A stretch of DNA of 64,000 bases from Corynebacterium glyciniphilum AJ 3170 (GTDB taxonomy: Bacteria > Actinomycetota > Actinomycetes > Mycobacteriales > Mycobacteriaceae), in the NCBI RefSeq assembly GCF_000626675.1, contig NZ_CP006842.1:558001-622000 (forward strand), written 5' to 3'. A program made the translations under genes and the position numbers. This document shows positions 10,867 to 20,258 of the stretch, piece after piece. The first letter of the stretch is position 1. Each line of letters begins with the position of its first letter. Below the pieces are notes generated by a model. The model saw only the letters and a program-made list of their open reading frames with translations. It made no database searches and was not told where the DNA came from.

Positions 10867-12504
10867 ATGAGCACCGACGACAACCGCACCACCGGAGCGC
10901 CCAGCTCCCCCAGCTCTGAGGACATCGCCGCCCGCGGCGTCTGCCCGTACTCCGGGCACTCCACCAACGCCAACGGTTCGCCTGTCACCACCGAGGAACA
11001 CTCGGTCACTGTCGGCGAGCAGGGGCCGATCGCCCTGACCGACGTCCATCTCGTCGAGAAGCACGCCCACTTCAACCGTGAGCGCATTCCCGAGCGCAAC
11101 GTCCACGCCAAGGGCTCCGGCGCCTTCGGGGAGCTCACGGTCACTGAGGACGTCTCGAAGTACACCAAAGCCGACCTCCTCCAGAAGGGGCGCGTCACCC
11201 CGATGCTCGCCAGGTTCTCCACCGTGGCCGGTGAGCAGGGCTTCCCGGACACTGTCCGCGATGTCCGCGGGTTCTCGCTGAAGTTCTACACGCAGGACGG
11301 CAACTACGACATCGTCGGCAACAACACCCCGGTCTTCTTCTTGCGCGATGGTATGAAGTTCCCCGACTTCATCCGCTCCCAGAAGCGCCTGACCAACGGC
11401 CTGCGCAGTGCAGACATGCAGTGGGACTTCTGGACCCGCAGCCCCGAGTCCGCCCACCAGGTCACCTACCTCATGGGTGACCGCGGAATCCCCAAGGACT
11501 TCCGCCACATGGACGGCTTCAGCTCACACACCTACCAGTGGATCAACGCCGACGGTGAGCGTTTCTGGGTGAAGTACCACTTCAAGACCCGTCAGGGCTG
11601 GGACTTCTTCACTGACGACGAGGCCGGCGAACTCGTCGGTTCCGGAGACTTCGACCACTCCCGTGCCGACCTTTACGAGGCGATCGAGCGGGGCGACTAT
11701 CCGACGTGGGACGTCAAGGTGCAGATCATGCCGCTGGACGAGGCTGAGGGCTACCGCTGGAACCCCTTCGACCTCACCAAGACCTGGTCGCAGAAGGACT
11801 ACCCGCTCATCGACGTCGGGCACTTCACTCTCAATGCGAACCCGCAGAACTTCTTCGCGCAGATCGAGCAGGCGGCGTTCGCCCCGTCCAACATCGTTCC
11901 CGGTGTAGGCTTCTCCCCGGACAAGATGCTGATGGCACGCGCCTTCGCTTACGCCGATACGCAGCGCTACCGTCTGGGCGCGAACTACCCGCAGTTGCCG
12001 GTGAACCGGCCCGTGGTGGAGGAGCGCAACTTCTACACGATGAAGGACGGTGCAGCGGCGTACGAGTTCCCCGCCGACGGCACCCCGGTCTATTCGCCGA
12101 ACCGTTTCGAGCGGGGCGAAGGAACCGCAGACGTCTCCGATGGTTCCGGTGCCGTCGAGAAGGGTGTCGAGCCGGGCGAGTCCACCTATGGATTCGGACG
12201 TGGACAGGAATCCGCCACCGGGCCCGCTGATGAGCTCGGTCTCTTCGACAACAATTACGGTGGCGACCTGACTCGCGGGGCCTATGTCCGGCACGCGGAG
12301 GACGATGACTTTATCCAGCCGGGGAATCTTGTTCGCGAGGTTCTGGATGATGCTGCCCGTGAGCGACTGGCAGGCAACATCGCCCGCGCCATGCAGGGGG
12401 TGTCCGAGCAGGTCGAAGGCCAGTGCTGGACCTACTGGGGACGGGTCGACGAGAATCTCCGCGACCGCGTCAAGGAGATCTACACCGAGCTCAAAGAGGG
12501 GTAG
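10867..12504 (+). CDS. katA: Monofunctional heme catalase
   Basis: A 545-residue catalase that dismutates hydrogen peroxide. The distal His is His80 in ERNVHAKGSGAFG, followed by RFSTVAGEQGFPDTVRDVRGF and YDIVGNNTPVFFLRD with the distal Asn. The proximal heme-ligand region FAYADTQRYRLGANY lies near residues 359-373. Length matches small- to medium-subunit catalases. It starts at ATG 10867, 7 bases after a strong AGGAGGGT. It is divergent from sigC, as in C. glutamicum. Confidence 0.97.
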   Translation: MSTDDNRTTGAPSSPSSEDIAARGVCPYSGHSTNANGSPVTTEEHSVTVGEQGPIALTDVHLVEKHAHFNRERIPERNVHAKGSGAFGELTVTEDVSKYTKADLLQKGRVTPMLARFSTVAGEQGFPDTVRDVRGFSLKFYTQDGNYDIVGNNTPVFFLRDGMKFPDFIRSQKRLTNGLRSADMQWDFWTRSPESAHQVTYLMGDRGIPKDFRHMDGFSSHTYQWINADGERFWVKYHFKTRQGWDFFTDDEAGELVGSGDFDHSRADLYEAIERGDYPTWDVKVQIMPLDEAEGYRWNPFDLTKTWSQKDYPLIDVGHFTLNANPQNFFAQIEQAAFAPSNIVPGVGFSPDKMLMARAFAYADTQRYRLGANYPQLPVNRPVVEERNFYTMKDGAAAYEFPADGTPVYSPNRFERGEGTADVSDGSGAVEKGVEPGESTYGFGRGQESATGPADELGLFDNNYGGDLTRGAYVRHAEDDDFIQPGNLVREVLDDAARERLAGNIARAMQGVSEQVEGQCWTYWGRVDENLRDRVKEIYTELKEG

Positions 12505-12591
12505 ATCCTGAGAGGCGCTGCCACCCCCGGGCTCGGGGAGAGCGGCGGGAGGCGTCGATGAGTCTCATGTACCGTGGTTTTCTGACAGAAC

Positions 12592-12611
12592 ATTCGAGAG
12601 TAGCCTCGAAT
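12592..12611. promoter_or_regulatory. Inverted repeat upstream of the cyclodeaminase-like gene
   Basis: ATTCGAG and CTCGAAT form a perfect 7-base inverted repeat with a 6-base spacer, 40 bases upstream of the start at 12651. Position and symmetry suggest a dimeric repressor or activator site controlling the amine/glutamine synthetase pair. The regulator is unknown and none is encoded beside it. Confidence 0.5.
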
Positions 12612-12650
12612 TTCGCGTGAGAAATCGCATAAAACATGAGAAGGGTCGGC

Positions 12651-13796
12651 ATGGCAGAAACCCGTATTGATTTTCGCTACCTCAACGAGCAGGAGATGAT
12701 CGAAGCCGGTGTCACGGACGTCGCCGCGTGCGTCGACACCATGGAGGAGACACTGATTCTCCTGGCCGACGGCGACTACCGTATGGCCGGGCAGTCGGCC
12801 AATTCCCACGGTGCGCAGATCAACTTCCCCGAGAATCCTGACCACGACGGCATGCCCGCCGACGGGCCCGATCGCCGCTTCATGGCGATGCCGGCCTACC
12901 TCGGCGGGCGTTTCCGTGCGTCGGGAGTGAAATGGTACGGGTCCAACACCGAGAACCGCGATCACGACTTGCCCAGGTCGATCCACCTGTTCATTCTCAA
13001 CGATGCCGTCACGGGCGCACCACGTGCGGTGATGTCCGCCAACCTGCTCTCGGCGTACCGCACCGGTTCTGTTCCAGGGGTCGGAGTCAAGCATCTGGCG
13101 GTGCAGGATGCCGAAACTGTCGGGATCATCGGGCCGGGCGTGATGAGCCGGACCATTTTCTCTGCGGCCGTGAGTCAACGACCGTCGATCCGACGCCTGA
13201 AGATCAAGGGCAGGTCGCCAGCCTCCACCGAGCGCGCCGCGCAGTGGTTCCGTGACCAGCATCCGCAGTTGGAGGAGGTTCGCGTCGTCGACAGTGAACA
13301 GGAAGCTGTTGAAGGATCGGACATCCTCATCGCCGGAACGTCGACGTCCCCTGATGGACCCGAGGGGTTCCCCTACTTCGCCACGGAGTGGCTCAAGCCC
13401 GGGGCTCTGTTGCTGATGCCGGCGGCCGCCAGGTTGGATGACGACTTCATCCGCAGCGAGCGGGCGAACCTCGTCGTCGACTACACCGGCCTCTATGCCG
13501 AGTGGTACGAGGAGAACGGTCCGGACGTGACGTATGAGCAACTCCTCGGTATCCCTGGAAACCGCTGGTGGGACATGTACAAGGAAGGAAGTCTCGACGG
13601 CGACAGACTGACCAACATCGGTGACATTGCCGCTGGGCGGGCTCGGGGCCGGACGAACGATGACCAGATCTTCTGCTACTCGATCGGAGGCATGCCGGTC
13701 GAGGACGTCGCGTGGGCGTCGGATGTCTATGACAATGCCGTCACGAAGGACATCGGGACACTCCTCAACCTCTGGGACACCCCGGAGCTCAGATAG
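12651..13796 (+). CDS. Ornithine cyclodeaminase-like protein (tyramine oxidase subunit B type)
   Basis: A 381-residue member of the ornithine cyclodeaminase/mu-crystallin superfamily. The N-terminal half carries the conserved HGAQINFP and [11 protein letters not shown] segments, followed by [12 protein letters not shown] and [22 protein letters not shown] Rossmann motif [12 protein letters not shown] lies near residue 152. Among relatives I recognise the subgroup annotated as tyramine oxidase subunit B, so a role in amine metabolism is likely, but substrate is not shown. The start ATG 12651 follows GAGAAGGG at 12638-12645. The next gene, a glutamine synthetase, starts 12 bases after the stop. 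Confidence 0.75.
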   Translation: MAETRIDFRYLNEQEMIEAGVTDVAACVDTMEETLILLADGDYRMAGQSANSHGAQINFPENPDHDGMPADGPDRRFMAMPAYLGGRFRASGVKWYGSNTENRDHDLPRSIHLFILNDAVTGAPRAVMSANLLSAYRTGSVPGVGVKHLAVQDAETVGIIGPGVMSRTIFSAAVSQRPSIRRLKIKGRSPASTERAAQWFRDQHPQLEEVRVVDSEQEAVEGSDILIAGTSTSPDGPEGFPYFATEWLKPGALLLMPAAARLDDDFIRSERANLVVDYTGLYAEWYEENGPDVTYEQLLGIPGNRWWDMYKEGSLDGDRLTNIGDIAAGRARGRTNDDQIFCYSIGGMPVEDVAWASDVYDNAVTKDIGTLLNLWDTPELR

Positions 13797-13807
13797 GAGC
13801 GATTGAA

Positions 13808-15259
13808 TTGACGACGATATCACCCGATGGTGATGATCCGCAGAGTCTCACCACATTCATCGATGACCAGGAGATACGCTGGATCGATGTGCGCTTCACG
13901 GATGTTCCGGGCACGGAACAACACCTGTCCGTCCCCGCTTCCTCGTTCGGTGCCGAGGCGATGGAGGAGGGGCTCGCCTTCGACGGGTCATCGATCAGTG
14001 GCTTCACCAGCGTCGAGAAATCCGACATGTTGTTGCTGCCCGACCTGAAGACCGCGTACGTCGATCCGTTCGTCGACTCCCGCACATTGAACATCCAGTT
14101 CTTTGTCCATGATCCCCGTACCAGGCAGCCCTTCTCCCGCGACCCTCGCAATGTGGCACGCAGCGCGGAAGAGTATCTGGTGTCGACCGGCGTGGCGGAT
14201 GAATGCTACTTCGGGGCCGAAGCGGAGTTCTACATCTTCGACTCGGTCCGGTTCGACTCGGCGTCCAACTCATCTTTCCATGTCGTGGACTCCGAAGAGG
14301 GCTGGTGGAGCACCGGCGCGGAGAAAGACCCGGATGGAACCACTAACCTGGGGCACAAGGTACGGCAGAAGCGTGGATACTTCCCGACCGCGCCCTACGA
14401 CCATCTGCAGAACCTGCGTAATGAAATCGCCGACAACCTCATTGATCTCGGTTTCGAGGTGGAGCGGGCCCACCACGAGATGGGCAGCGGAGGGCAGCAG
14501 GAGATCAACTACCGGTTCAATACTCTGCTGCATGCGGCCGATGCCCTGCAGACCTTCAAATACGTGGTGAAGAACACGGCGAAAGCGAACGGTAAATCGG
14601 CGACTTTCATGCCCAAGCCTCTCGCTGATGACGGCGGCTCGGGGATGCACATCCATCAGTCTCTGTGGAAGGACGGCCGCCCACTGTTCTACGACGAGTC
14701 CGGTTATGGCGGACTGTCCGAGATGGCGCGACACTACATCGGGGGGATTCTGGCGCACGCACCGGCTGTTCTCGCCTTCACCAACCCGACGATGAACTCG
14801 TACCACCGGCTGGTCCCTGGATTCGAGGCACCGACGAATCTCGTGTATTCGGCCGAGAACCGGTCTGCGGCGATTCGGATCCCCGCCACCGGGACAAGTC
14901 CCAAGGCCAAGAGAATCGAATTCCGGGCCCCCGACCCGTCCGGAAACCCCTACCTGGCTTTCGCTGCGGTGATGATGGCGGGGCTGGACGGGGTGCTCAA
15001 CCGCACCGAGCCCGCTGCGCCGGTGGACAAGGACCTGTATGAACTGCCGGCAGAGGAAGCGGAGGGAATCCCCACCACGCCGACGTCACTGGAGCAGACG
15101 TTGGACGCGTTGGCGGACGATCACGGTTTCCTCACGGCAGGTGGGGTGTTTACCGAGGATCTGATCGAGAGTTATATCGCCGAGAAAGTCGACAATGAAA
15201 TTACTCCGGCGCAGCTACGCCCGACCACCCTCGAGTATGAGCTGTACTACGACTGCTGA
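13808..15259 (+). CDS. Glutamine synthetase, GlnA type I
   Basis: A 483-residue type I glutamine synthetase, closely related to corynebacterial GlnA. It shows the beta-Grasp N-terminus with FDGSSI, the metal-binding [23 protein letters not shown], the ATP segment [16 protein letters not shown], and an adenylylation-site-like Tyr411 in [10 protein letters not shown]. The start is TTG 13808, preceded by AGGAG. Because it is coupled to an amine-metabolism-like gene, I infer it is a second, specialised paralogue that captures released ammonia or acts on an amine, rather than the housekeeping enzyme. The alternative is that it is the only GlnA; this window cannot tell. Confidence 0.85.
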   Translation: MTTISPDGDDPQSLTTFIDDQEIRWIDVRFTDVPGTEQHLSVPASSFGAEAMEEGLAFDGSSISGFTSVEKSDMLLLPDLKTAYVDPFVDSRTLNIQFFVHDPRTRQPFSRDPRNVARSAEEYLVSTGVADECYFGAEAEFYIFDSVRFDSASNSSFHVVDSEEGWWSTGAEKDPDGTTNLGHKVRQKRGYFPTAPYDHLQNLRNEIADNLIDLGFEVERAHHEMGSGGQQEINYRFNTLLHAADALQTFKYVVKNTAKANGKSATFMPKPLADDGGSGMHIHQSLWKDGRPLFYDESGYGGLSEMARHYIGGILAHAPAVLAFTNPTMNSYHRLVPGFEAPTNLVYSAENRSAAIRIPATGTSPKAKRIEFRAPDPSGNPYLAFAAVMMAGLDGVLNRTEPAAPVDKDLYELPAEEAEGIPTTPTSLEQTLDALADDHGFLTAGGVFTEDLIESYIAEKVDNEITPAQLRPTTLEYELYYDC

Positions 15260-15352
15260 GGTCTACCTGAGCTCATAGTTGCACAGTGGTGTGGGTTACG
15301 GTGGATTCAGCCCCTGTAACCACATCATTCACCACGCTGTGAGGAGACCGCC

Positions 15353-16246
15353 GTGACTGGCCGCCACAATAATACCCCTGCCCGTACCCGTTCATTCCGT
15401 CACCGCGTCCTTGCCGCAGGCACCGCCCTCCTGAGCGTGATCGGTCTCGGTGCCACCATCGTCCCGGCCGCCCAGGCAGACACCCGTAATATCGTCGCAT
15501 TGGGTGACTCGTTCTCGTCCAACCCGGACCAGGTCCGCAACACCTTGCGGGCTATTCCCGGTCCCATCGGTGACTGGGCGGACGACTACCCGCAGACCGC
15601 CGGCTGCCTGCAGGCACCGAACAACTTCCCGGCGAAGCTCTCGCAGGCCACCGACCGCCCTGTCGACGACTATTCCTGCACCGCCACGACCTCCGGGTCG
15701 ATGATGAACAGGATCAACCAGGCGATCGATGCCGGAGCTGTCCGTAACGACTCGACTGTGGTTCTCGCCGTAGGCATGAACGACTACGGATTGTTCGGCG
15801 CATTCGACAACGGGACGAACATCCTCGACCCGGGCAATGTCGCCGCAGCCTACCGTGACAACATGCAGAGGGCCGCCGACCGGATCCGGTCCGTCGCTCC
15901 AGAGGCACGGATCGTCGTTCCCGGGGCGCTGCCTACTGTTGACCGGAAGAACACCACGTTCTGCGCGTTAAACGTGGTCCCGGACTTCCCGATGGGTGTG
16001 CCGGTGCCGATTCTTCGTGACGTGGAGAACTGGAACCGTGACAATCAGCGTGCCGCAGCTGCCGACATCGACGCGACCTACGTTGAGGTCATGGACGGAG
16101 CCCGTGGACATGACACATGCGCCGCAGACAACGACCGTTATGTCGCAGGCATCGTCGACACGACCACGCCGAACTACAACATGATGTTCCACCCCTCGGA
16201 AAACGGCTCACAGTACCTGGCTGACACTGTTGCCCCGCATGTCTGA
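15353..16246 (+). CDS. Secreted SGNH/GDSL hydrolase
   Basis: A 297-residue exported esterase/lipase-like protein. The signal peptide is an Arg-rich N-region, a hydrophobic core LAAGTALLSVIGLG and a probable cleavage after AQA near residue 43. Block I, with nucleophile Ser, is ALGDSFSS near 49-56; the conserved Asn is in VGMNDYG and the His in FHPSENG near the C-terminus. The residue three before that His is Met, not the usual Asp. Natural substrates for this corynebacterial group are not known to me. It starts at GTG 15353 and is followed by a strong terminator. Confidence 0.85.
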   Translation: MTGRHNNTPARTRSFRHRVLAAGTALLSVIGLGATIVPAAQADTRNIVALGDSFSSNPDQVRNTLRAIPGPIGDWADDYPQTAGCLQAPNNFPAKLSQATDRPVDDYSCTATTSGSMMNRINQAIDAGAVRNDSTVVLAVGMNDYGLFGAFDNGTNILDPGNVAAAYRDNMQRAADRIRSVAPEARIVVPGALPTVDRKNTTFCALNVVPDFPMGVPVPILRDVENWNRDNQRAAAADIDATYVEVMDGARGHDTCAADNDRYVAGIVDTTTPNYNMMFHPSENGSQYLADTVAPHV

Positions 16247-16276
16247 CCGGTGAACAACAACGGCAGGGTATACGAG

Positions 16277-16308
16277 AAGAACCCCCGCAGCTGTGGGGGT
16301 TCTTTCTT
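16277..16308. terminator. Bidirectional intrinsic terminator
   Basis: AAGAACCCCCGCAG and CTGTGGGGGTTCTT form a 14-base-pair near-perfect hairpin (one G-T pair) with T-rich ends on both strands. It lies between the convergent SGNH hydrolase and the mrpG gene and can serve both. Confidence 0.85.
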
Positions 16309-16323
16309 CGTTCGGGGCCGGTC

Positions 16324-16746
16324 CTAGTTCGTTTCTTTGGCCCGTTCACCACCTGACAAGGGCACGGTGTGGTCCCACAGGGTGGCGTGCAGGGCACGTC
16401 CCATGACGTAGGAGCCTACGGCCTGGACCACGAGCAGCGCGAGAATGGCGACGATCCCCCTGACGAGGTAACCGACGACGAACCCTTCTGTTGCCCAGGA
16501 GTTCACGAAGTCGGCAGCGACGAGCAATGGAAGGCCCATCCCGAGGGCAGGGCCGAGCATGTTGACCTGGCTCAGGGCATCAGGGGCGAGGTACATCGCC
16601 ACAGCGGAAACGAGGACATAGAGAGCGCCGACGACGGCCAGGATGCTGACGATGATCGCGGGAATCCACCCGATATCGCTGGTTTCCTGCACAACGCTTC
16701 CCTCACCTGCGAGCAGGTGCACGGTGGACTGTGTCTGTGTAAGCAT
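16324..16746 (-). CDS. mrpG: Mrp cation/proton antiporter subunit G
   Basis: A 140-residue protein with about three hydrophobic helices. The PhaG/MnhG pattern is visible: ALYVLVSAVAMYLAPDALSQVNMLGPALGMGLPLLV. It forms part of the hetero-oligomeric Mrp Na+(K+)/H+ antiporter in the membrane. It is the last gene of the leftward Mrp operon and begins 8 bases after the mrpF stop. A hydrophilic N-terminal extension of about 25 residues precedes the first helix. Confidence 0.85.
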   Translation of the reverse strand: MLTQTQSTVHLLAGEGSVVQETSDIGWIPAIIVSILAVVGALYVLVSAVAMYLAPDALSQVNMLGPALGMGLPLLVAADFVNSWATEGFVVGYLVRGIVAILALLVVQAVGSYVMGRALHATLWDHTVPLSGGERAKETN

Positions 16747-16754
16747 CGTTTCTC

Positions 16755-17033
16755 CTACCTGCGTCCGCGGGTGATGATCCGGGCGAAGGCCATGGTACTG
16801 ATCGCGCCGCCAAGACCGGCGAGAAGCACGACATCATAGGTGATGGACGAACTGTAGAACAGGCAGTACACCAGGAACCCGGCGATGATGGTGAGGAAGA
16901 CCATATCGGCCAGAACGGCACGACGGGCGTCGTTGCGGGTAGACACTGCTCGCCACAGAACCAGCGCCATGGCAGCGGCGATGATCACCGCGGCCATCCC
17001 GGCGAAGATCCACAGGAATTGTGTGGGGGTCAC
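16755..17033 (-). CDS. mrpF: Mrp cation/proton antiporter subunit F
   Basis: A 92-residue protein with three predicted membrane helices, matching MrpF/MnhF in size. The helix-1 end and the RRAVLADMVFLTIIAGFLVYC stretch are typical: the family has a conserved Asp near the start of helix 2. GTG 17033 overlaps the mrpE stop by 4 bases, indicating translational coupling. Confidence 0.85.
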   Translation of the reverse strand: MTPTQFLWIFAGMAAVIIAAAMALVLWRAVSTRNDARRAVLADMVFLTIIAGFLVYCLFYSSSITYDVVLLAGLGGAISTMAFARIITRGRR

Positions 17034-18172
17034 TTCGACTCATCCTCTCTCTTGTCATTCTCGCCCGGTGGTGTCTTTTCCGGCGCAGAGTCGGTGCGAG
17101 GTGCCCCGTGGCGGCCCCGCAACCGGGACAACGGGGTGCCGGGGAGCCCTCGGCGACCACTGAGGTCCAGATCAGGCTGTGGCAGACGTGACCGGACCTC
17201 GAGTGCGTTGACAAGGGAGGCGATCGGTGAGGTGCGCCGTCCGCTGCGGGACGCCTTGGTGCCGCCGGTGGTTGGCGCGGGCTCCTGCGACTCAGAGAGG
17301 GCAGAGATGCCGCCGTCCTGGGACGGGGCGACCCGGGCAGGGTCGATGCCCTCCTCAGAATCCTCGGAATCGACGTCCTCGTCATCGAGGTCCAGGTCGG
17401 GGGGACTGAGTTCTTCGGCCAGCTTCCGGCGGCGCCGCTTCTCCTCCTCCTCGATTTTGCGCCGTTTCTCCTCCGCTGCTTTGCGGGCATTGGTCTTGGC
17501 GATTTTCTCGCGTTGCTCACGGGAAAGGCTGTCGAGATCCTTCTCGTCGAGATTGTCGTCCTGCCGCATAATTGCTGCGACGAAGGCGGCCGCATGCGGG
17601 GTCGAGTCGACCTTTTCGACGTCGAAGACCCCGTCCTCGCTGGCACGGCCACCACGGTTGCCGCGGTAGCCGCGGGGGCCGGGGACACCGCGCTCCACAA
17701 GGTGTTCCACGTCGAACTCGATCTTGCGCTTGCGTACGGACGGGGAGATCTTCGCCTCCATCACGGCCAGCGAGTGCAGCAGCTCCTGCGGGTCAGCACC
17801 GTACATGGCGTGGACCGCGAGGAAGCGTTGCACCCTGGTGAGCCCGTGCGTGCGGAACTCCGAGGTCGCCACAGAACTTGCGTCGTTGAGATTCCGCTTT
17901 CCTGCCGCAGCATCTTCATCGACCTCTTTGGGGCCGGTGACGCCGAGTGCGAGGGTGCCCGGAGTCATCGTGATGGAGGCGATGAACACGGCGATGTCCC
18001 TTTCCCGGGTCAGTCGCAGAGGATAGTAGATCATCACCGGAGCGATGTGACGACCAGTGGTGAAGGTGTCGTAGGCCATGATCGTGGACTCTTTGATGAT
18101 CTGGCCCACGAGCCAGACCGAGTATGAGGCCCCGTGGCTGATCTGGTGGAGTACGTTCTTCAGTCCCATCAC
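17030..18172 (-). CDS. mrpE: Mrp antiporter subunit E with long charged tail
   Basis: A 380-residue protein of which only about residues 1-150 resemble MrpE (YYPLRLTRERDIAVFIASITMTPGTLALGV). The remaining 230 residues are hydrophilic: a probable coiled coil rich in Lys/Arg/Glu (about 215-250), an acidic stretch DLDLDDEDVDSEDSEEG, then a basic, Pro/Gly-rich end. The usual two N-terminal membrane helices appear reduced. MrpE is needed for full antiporter activity in relatives; the tail has no known role. Start GTG 18172 or ATG 18169, overlapping the mrpD stop. Confidence 0.75.
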   Translation of the reverse strand: MMGLKNVLHQISHGASYSVWLVGQIIKESTIMAYDTFTTGRHIAPVMIYYPLRLTRERDIAVFIASITMTPGTLALGVTGPKEVDEDAAAGKRNLNDASSVATSEFRTHGLTRVQRFLAVHAMYGADPQELLHSLAVMEAKISPSVRKRKIEFDVEHLVERGVPGPRGYRGNRGGRASEDGVFDVEKVDSTPHAAAFVAAIMRQDDNLDEKDLDSLSREQREKIAKTNARKAAEEKRRKIEEEEKRRRRKLAEELSPPDLDLDDEDVDSEDSEEGIDPARVAPSQDGGISALSESQEPAPTTGGTKASRSGRRTSPIASLVNALEVRSRLPQPDLDLSGRRGLPGTPLSRLRGRHGAPRTDSAPEKTPPGENDKREDESK

Positions 18173-19830
18173 CGCGCTCCTTCCGTGGCGTCCGCCGTGT
18201 CCGGTGCGGCGGTGGTTGATCCGGAATCCGTGTGTGCCAGTCCGTACTCCTCAGACGGGAGCACGACGCCTACCGCCTCATCCGGGTCACCGATCACCGA
18301 GTGGACGTAGTCCGTGGTGTCGGTCAGGGAAGCGGCGGCATCCCCGGTGACCTGGGTGATTACTCCGATGAAGAGGAACATGCCGACGCTGATCACCATC
18401 ATCGTCGCGCTCGGGAGGGTGAGCCGCACGCTGACAGCGAGGCTGGGGTCCATGTCCTGCTTGTCCATCGGTTTTCCCCAGAAGCACTTCCGCCAGACAT
18501 GCAGCATGCTCAGCAGTGCGCCGATGGATGCCAGGATGACTGCGCCGACACCGACCCAGACCATGGGCCCGGAATCGCGCACCATGGCAAAGATAAGCAT
18601 GAGCTTGCCCCACAGGCCGGAGAACGGGGGGAACCCGATCAACGACATGGCGGCCGCGGCGAAGACGACGGAGATCATCGGGTCCCGGCGCATCAGGCCG
18701 GAGAGCCGTCGGAGTCTGCCGGTGCCGTAGGTTTCCTCGACGGCGCCGGCGGCCATGATCATCGCTCCTGCGGTGATCATGTGGTGGAGCATGTAGAAGA
18801 TCGCGGCGGACAACATCAGCTCGGCGCTGCCACCGAGGAAGGCCAGGGCTACGAGGATGAAGGGGATGCCGTTGACCATCTGGTAGGAGATCACACCACG
18901 CAGAGTGGTCTCACCAAGAGCTGCGAAACCACCGATCATCATGCCGATGACCGCAAAGACCAGGATCGGCAGGGCCCACCGCTGGTCGCCTTCGAAGATG
19001 GTCATGTAGACGCGCAGAATGGCGTAGACGCCGACCTTGGTGTGCAGGCCGGAGAACAGGGCCATCACCGACGGGGAGGTGGATCCGTAGGCCCGGGGAA
19101 GCCAGGTGTGCACCGGTGCGGCACCGGCTTTGACGGCCAGTGCGATCAGGACGATGCCAAGTGCGAGCCACAGCTGCCACTGGGTGCCGAAGACACCCTC
19201 GCCGAAACCGTCGGCACCGCGTTCCCCGGCTGCCCCCGCGAGGGCGGCCATGTTCGTGGTGCCCACGACTGCGTAGACGAGGGCGACACCGGACAGCAGG
19301 GTGAGAGAGGTGACCAGGTTGACCAGGACAAACGTCCGTCCCGCGGCAAGTCGGGCCCAGGTGCCGGTCATGGCCAACAGTCCGAAGGACGGCATGAGCA
19401 TGACTTCGATGAAGACGAAGAGGTTGAACAGGTCAGCGGTGAGGAAAGCACCCCAGACCCCGGACAGGAGCATCAGCGTCATCGCAGGGTAGAACCGTGC
19501 CCGGGATTCGCCGACCGCTTCGGCGAACCAGTTCGCGGTGACGGCGACGACGGAGGTCGCCACGATCATCACCGCTGAGAGCGTGTCGGCGGCCAGAGGA
19601 ATCGAGACACCGCCGACAAAGGAGCCGATGTTGTCCGCGACGACGGTGGTCTCCCCGCCACCGGACACCTGGGTCAACAGGAGTACGCCGCCGACGACAC
19701 CTGCCGCGGGGACGAGGAGGCCGAGGGTACGGCGGGGAAGACTCCAAGGAAGGATCGCGGCGATGCCGGACGCCATCAGCGGGACGACGACAAACAGGGC
19801 GAGAAGTGTTCCGACGGTGTCGGGGTTCAT
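18169..19830 (-). CDS. mrpD: Mrp cation/proton antiporter subunit D
   Basis: A 553-residue, roughly 14-helix protein of the MrpD/NuoN proton-pumping family. The conserved helix with VLIALAVKAGAAPVHTWLPRAY contains the key Lys of helix 7, and FNLFVFIEVMLMPSFGLL carries the key Glu of helix 5. It moves protons in exchange for Na+ or K+ with MrpA. Its ATG shares a base with the mrpC stop (TGATG). A hydrophilic C-terminal tail of about 60 residues extends past the last helix. Confidence 0.93.
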   Translation of the reverse strand: MNPDTVGTLLALFVVVPLMASGIAAILPWSLPRRTLGLLVPAAGVVGGVLLLTQVSGGGETTVVADNIGSFVGGVSIPLAADTLSAVMIVATSVVAVTANWFAEAVGESRARFYPAMTLMLLSGVWGAFLTADLFNLFVFIEVMLMPSFGLLAMTGTWARLAAGRTFVLVNLVTSLTLLSGVALVYAVVGTTNMAALAGAAGERGADGFGEGVFGTQWQLWLALGIVLIALAVKAGAAPVHTWLPRAYGSTSPSVMALFSGLHTKVGVYAILRVYMTIFEGDQRWALPILVFAVIGMMIGGFAALGETTLRGVISYQMVNGIPFILVALAFLGGSAELMLSAAIFYMLHHMITAGAMIMAAGAVEETYGTGRLRRLSGLMRRDPMISVVFAAAAMSLIGFPPFSGLWGKLMLIFAMVRDSGPMVWVGVGAVILASIGALLSMLHVWRKCFWGKPMDKQDMDPSLAVSVRLTLPSATMMVISVGMFLFIGVITQVTGDAAASLTDTTDYVHSVIGDPDEAVGVVLPSEEYGLAHTDSGSTTAAPDTADATEGAR

Positions 19831-20258
19831 CAGTAGTCCACCTCTCGGTCGCGGCGGCGCTGCGCCTGGGCTGAGTCTTCGTGGATGCGGTGAGCCGAGC
19901 GCCGGCCCACGGTATCCAGGGCACGGAACTCACGGCGGGCACGCTGGACGTCCTCACCGGAGCGGGTGTCGTCGTCGCGGCCGAGGGCGGCGAGGGCGAG
20001 CAACACGGCAGTGGTCGCCATGGAGATGACGATGGCGGTCAGGACGAAAGCCTGGGGGAGGGGGTCAGCAGCCTCTGCGGGCAGGGTTTTGTCAGCCAGT
20101 GGGTCCGAGCGCCAGGCACCGATGCCCGCTGCGAGGAGAAGCAGATTGACTCCGTGACTCATCAGCGTCGTGCCGATGATGACACGGACCATGCCGCGCT
20201 GCATCACCATGTAGACACCCGCCGCGACGAGGAGGGCGATGATTGCCGCGATGATCAT
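19830..20258 (-). CDS. mrpC: Mrp cation/proton antiporter subunit C
   Basis: A 142-residue NuoK-like protein. Three hydrophobic helices are visible, with the family pattern RGMVRVIIGTTLMSHGVNLLLLAAG and DPLPQAFVLTAIVISMATTAVLLALA. The last 35 residues form a charged tail. It overlaps mrpA upstream by 4 bases and mrpD downstream by one base. Confidence 0.9.
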   Translation of the reverse strand: MIIAAIIALLVAAGVYMVMQRGMVRVIIGTTLMSHGVNLLLLAAGIGAWRSDPLADKTLPAEAADPLPQAFVLTAIVISMATTAVLLALAALGRDDDTRSGEDVQRARREFRALDTVGRRSAHRIHEDSAQAQRRRDREVDY

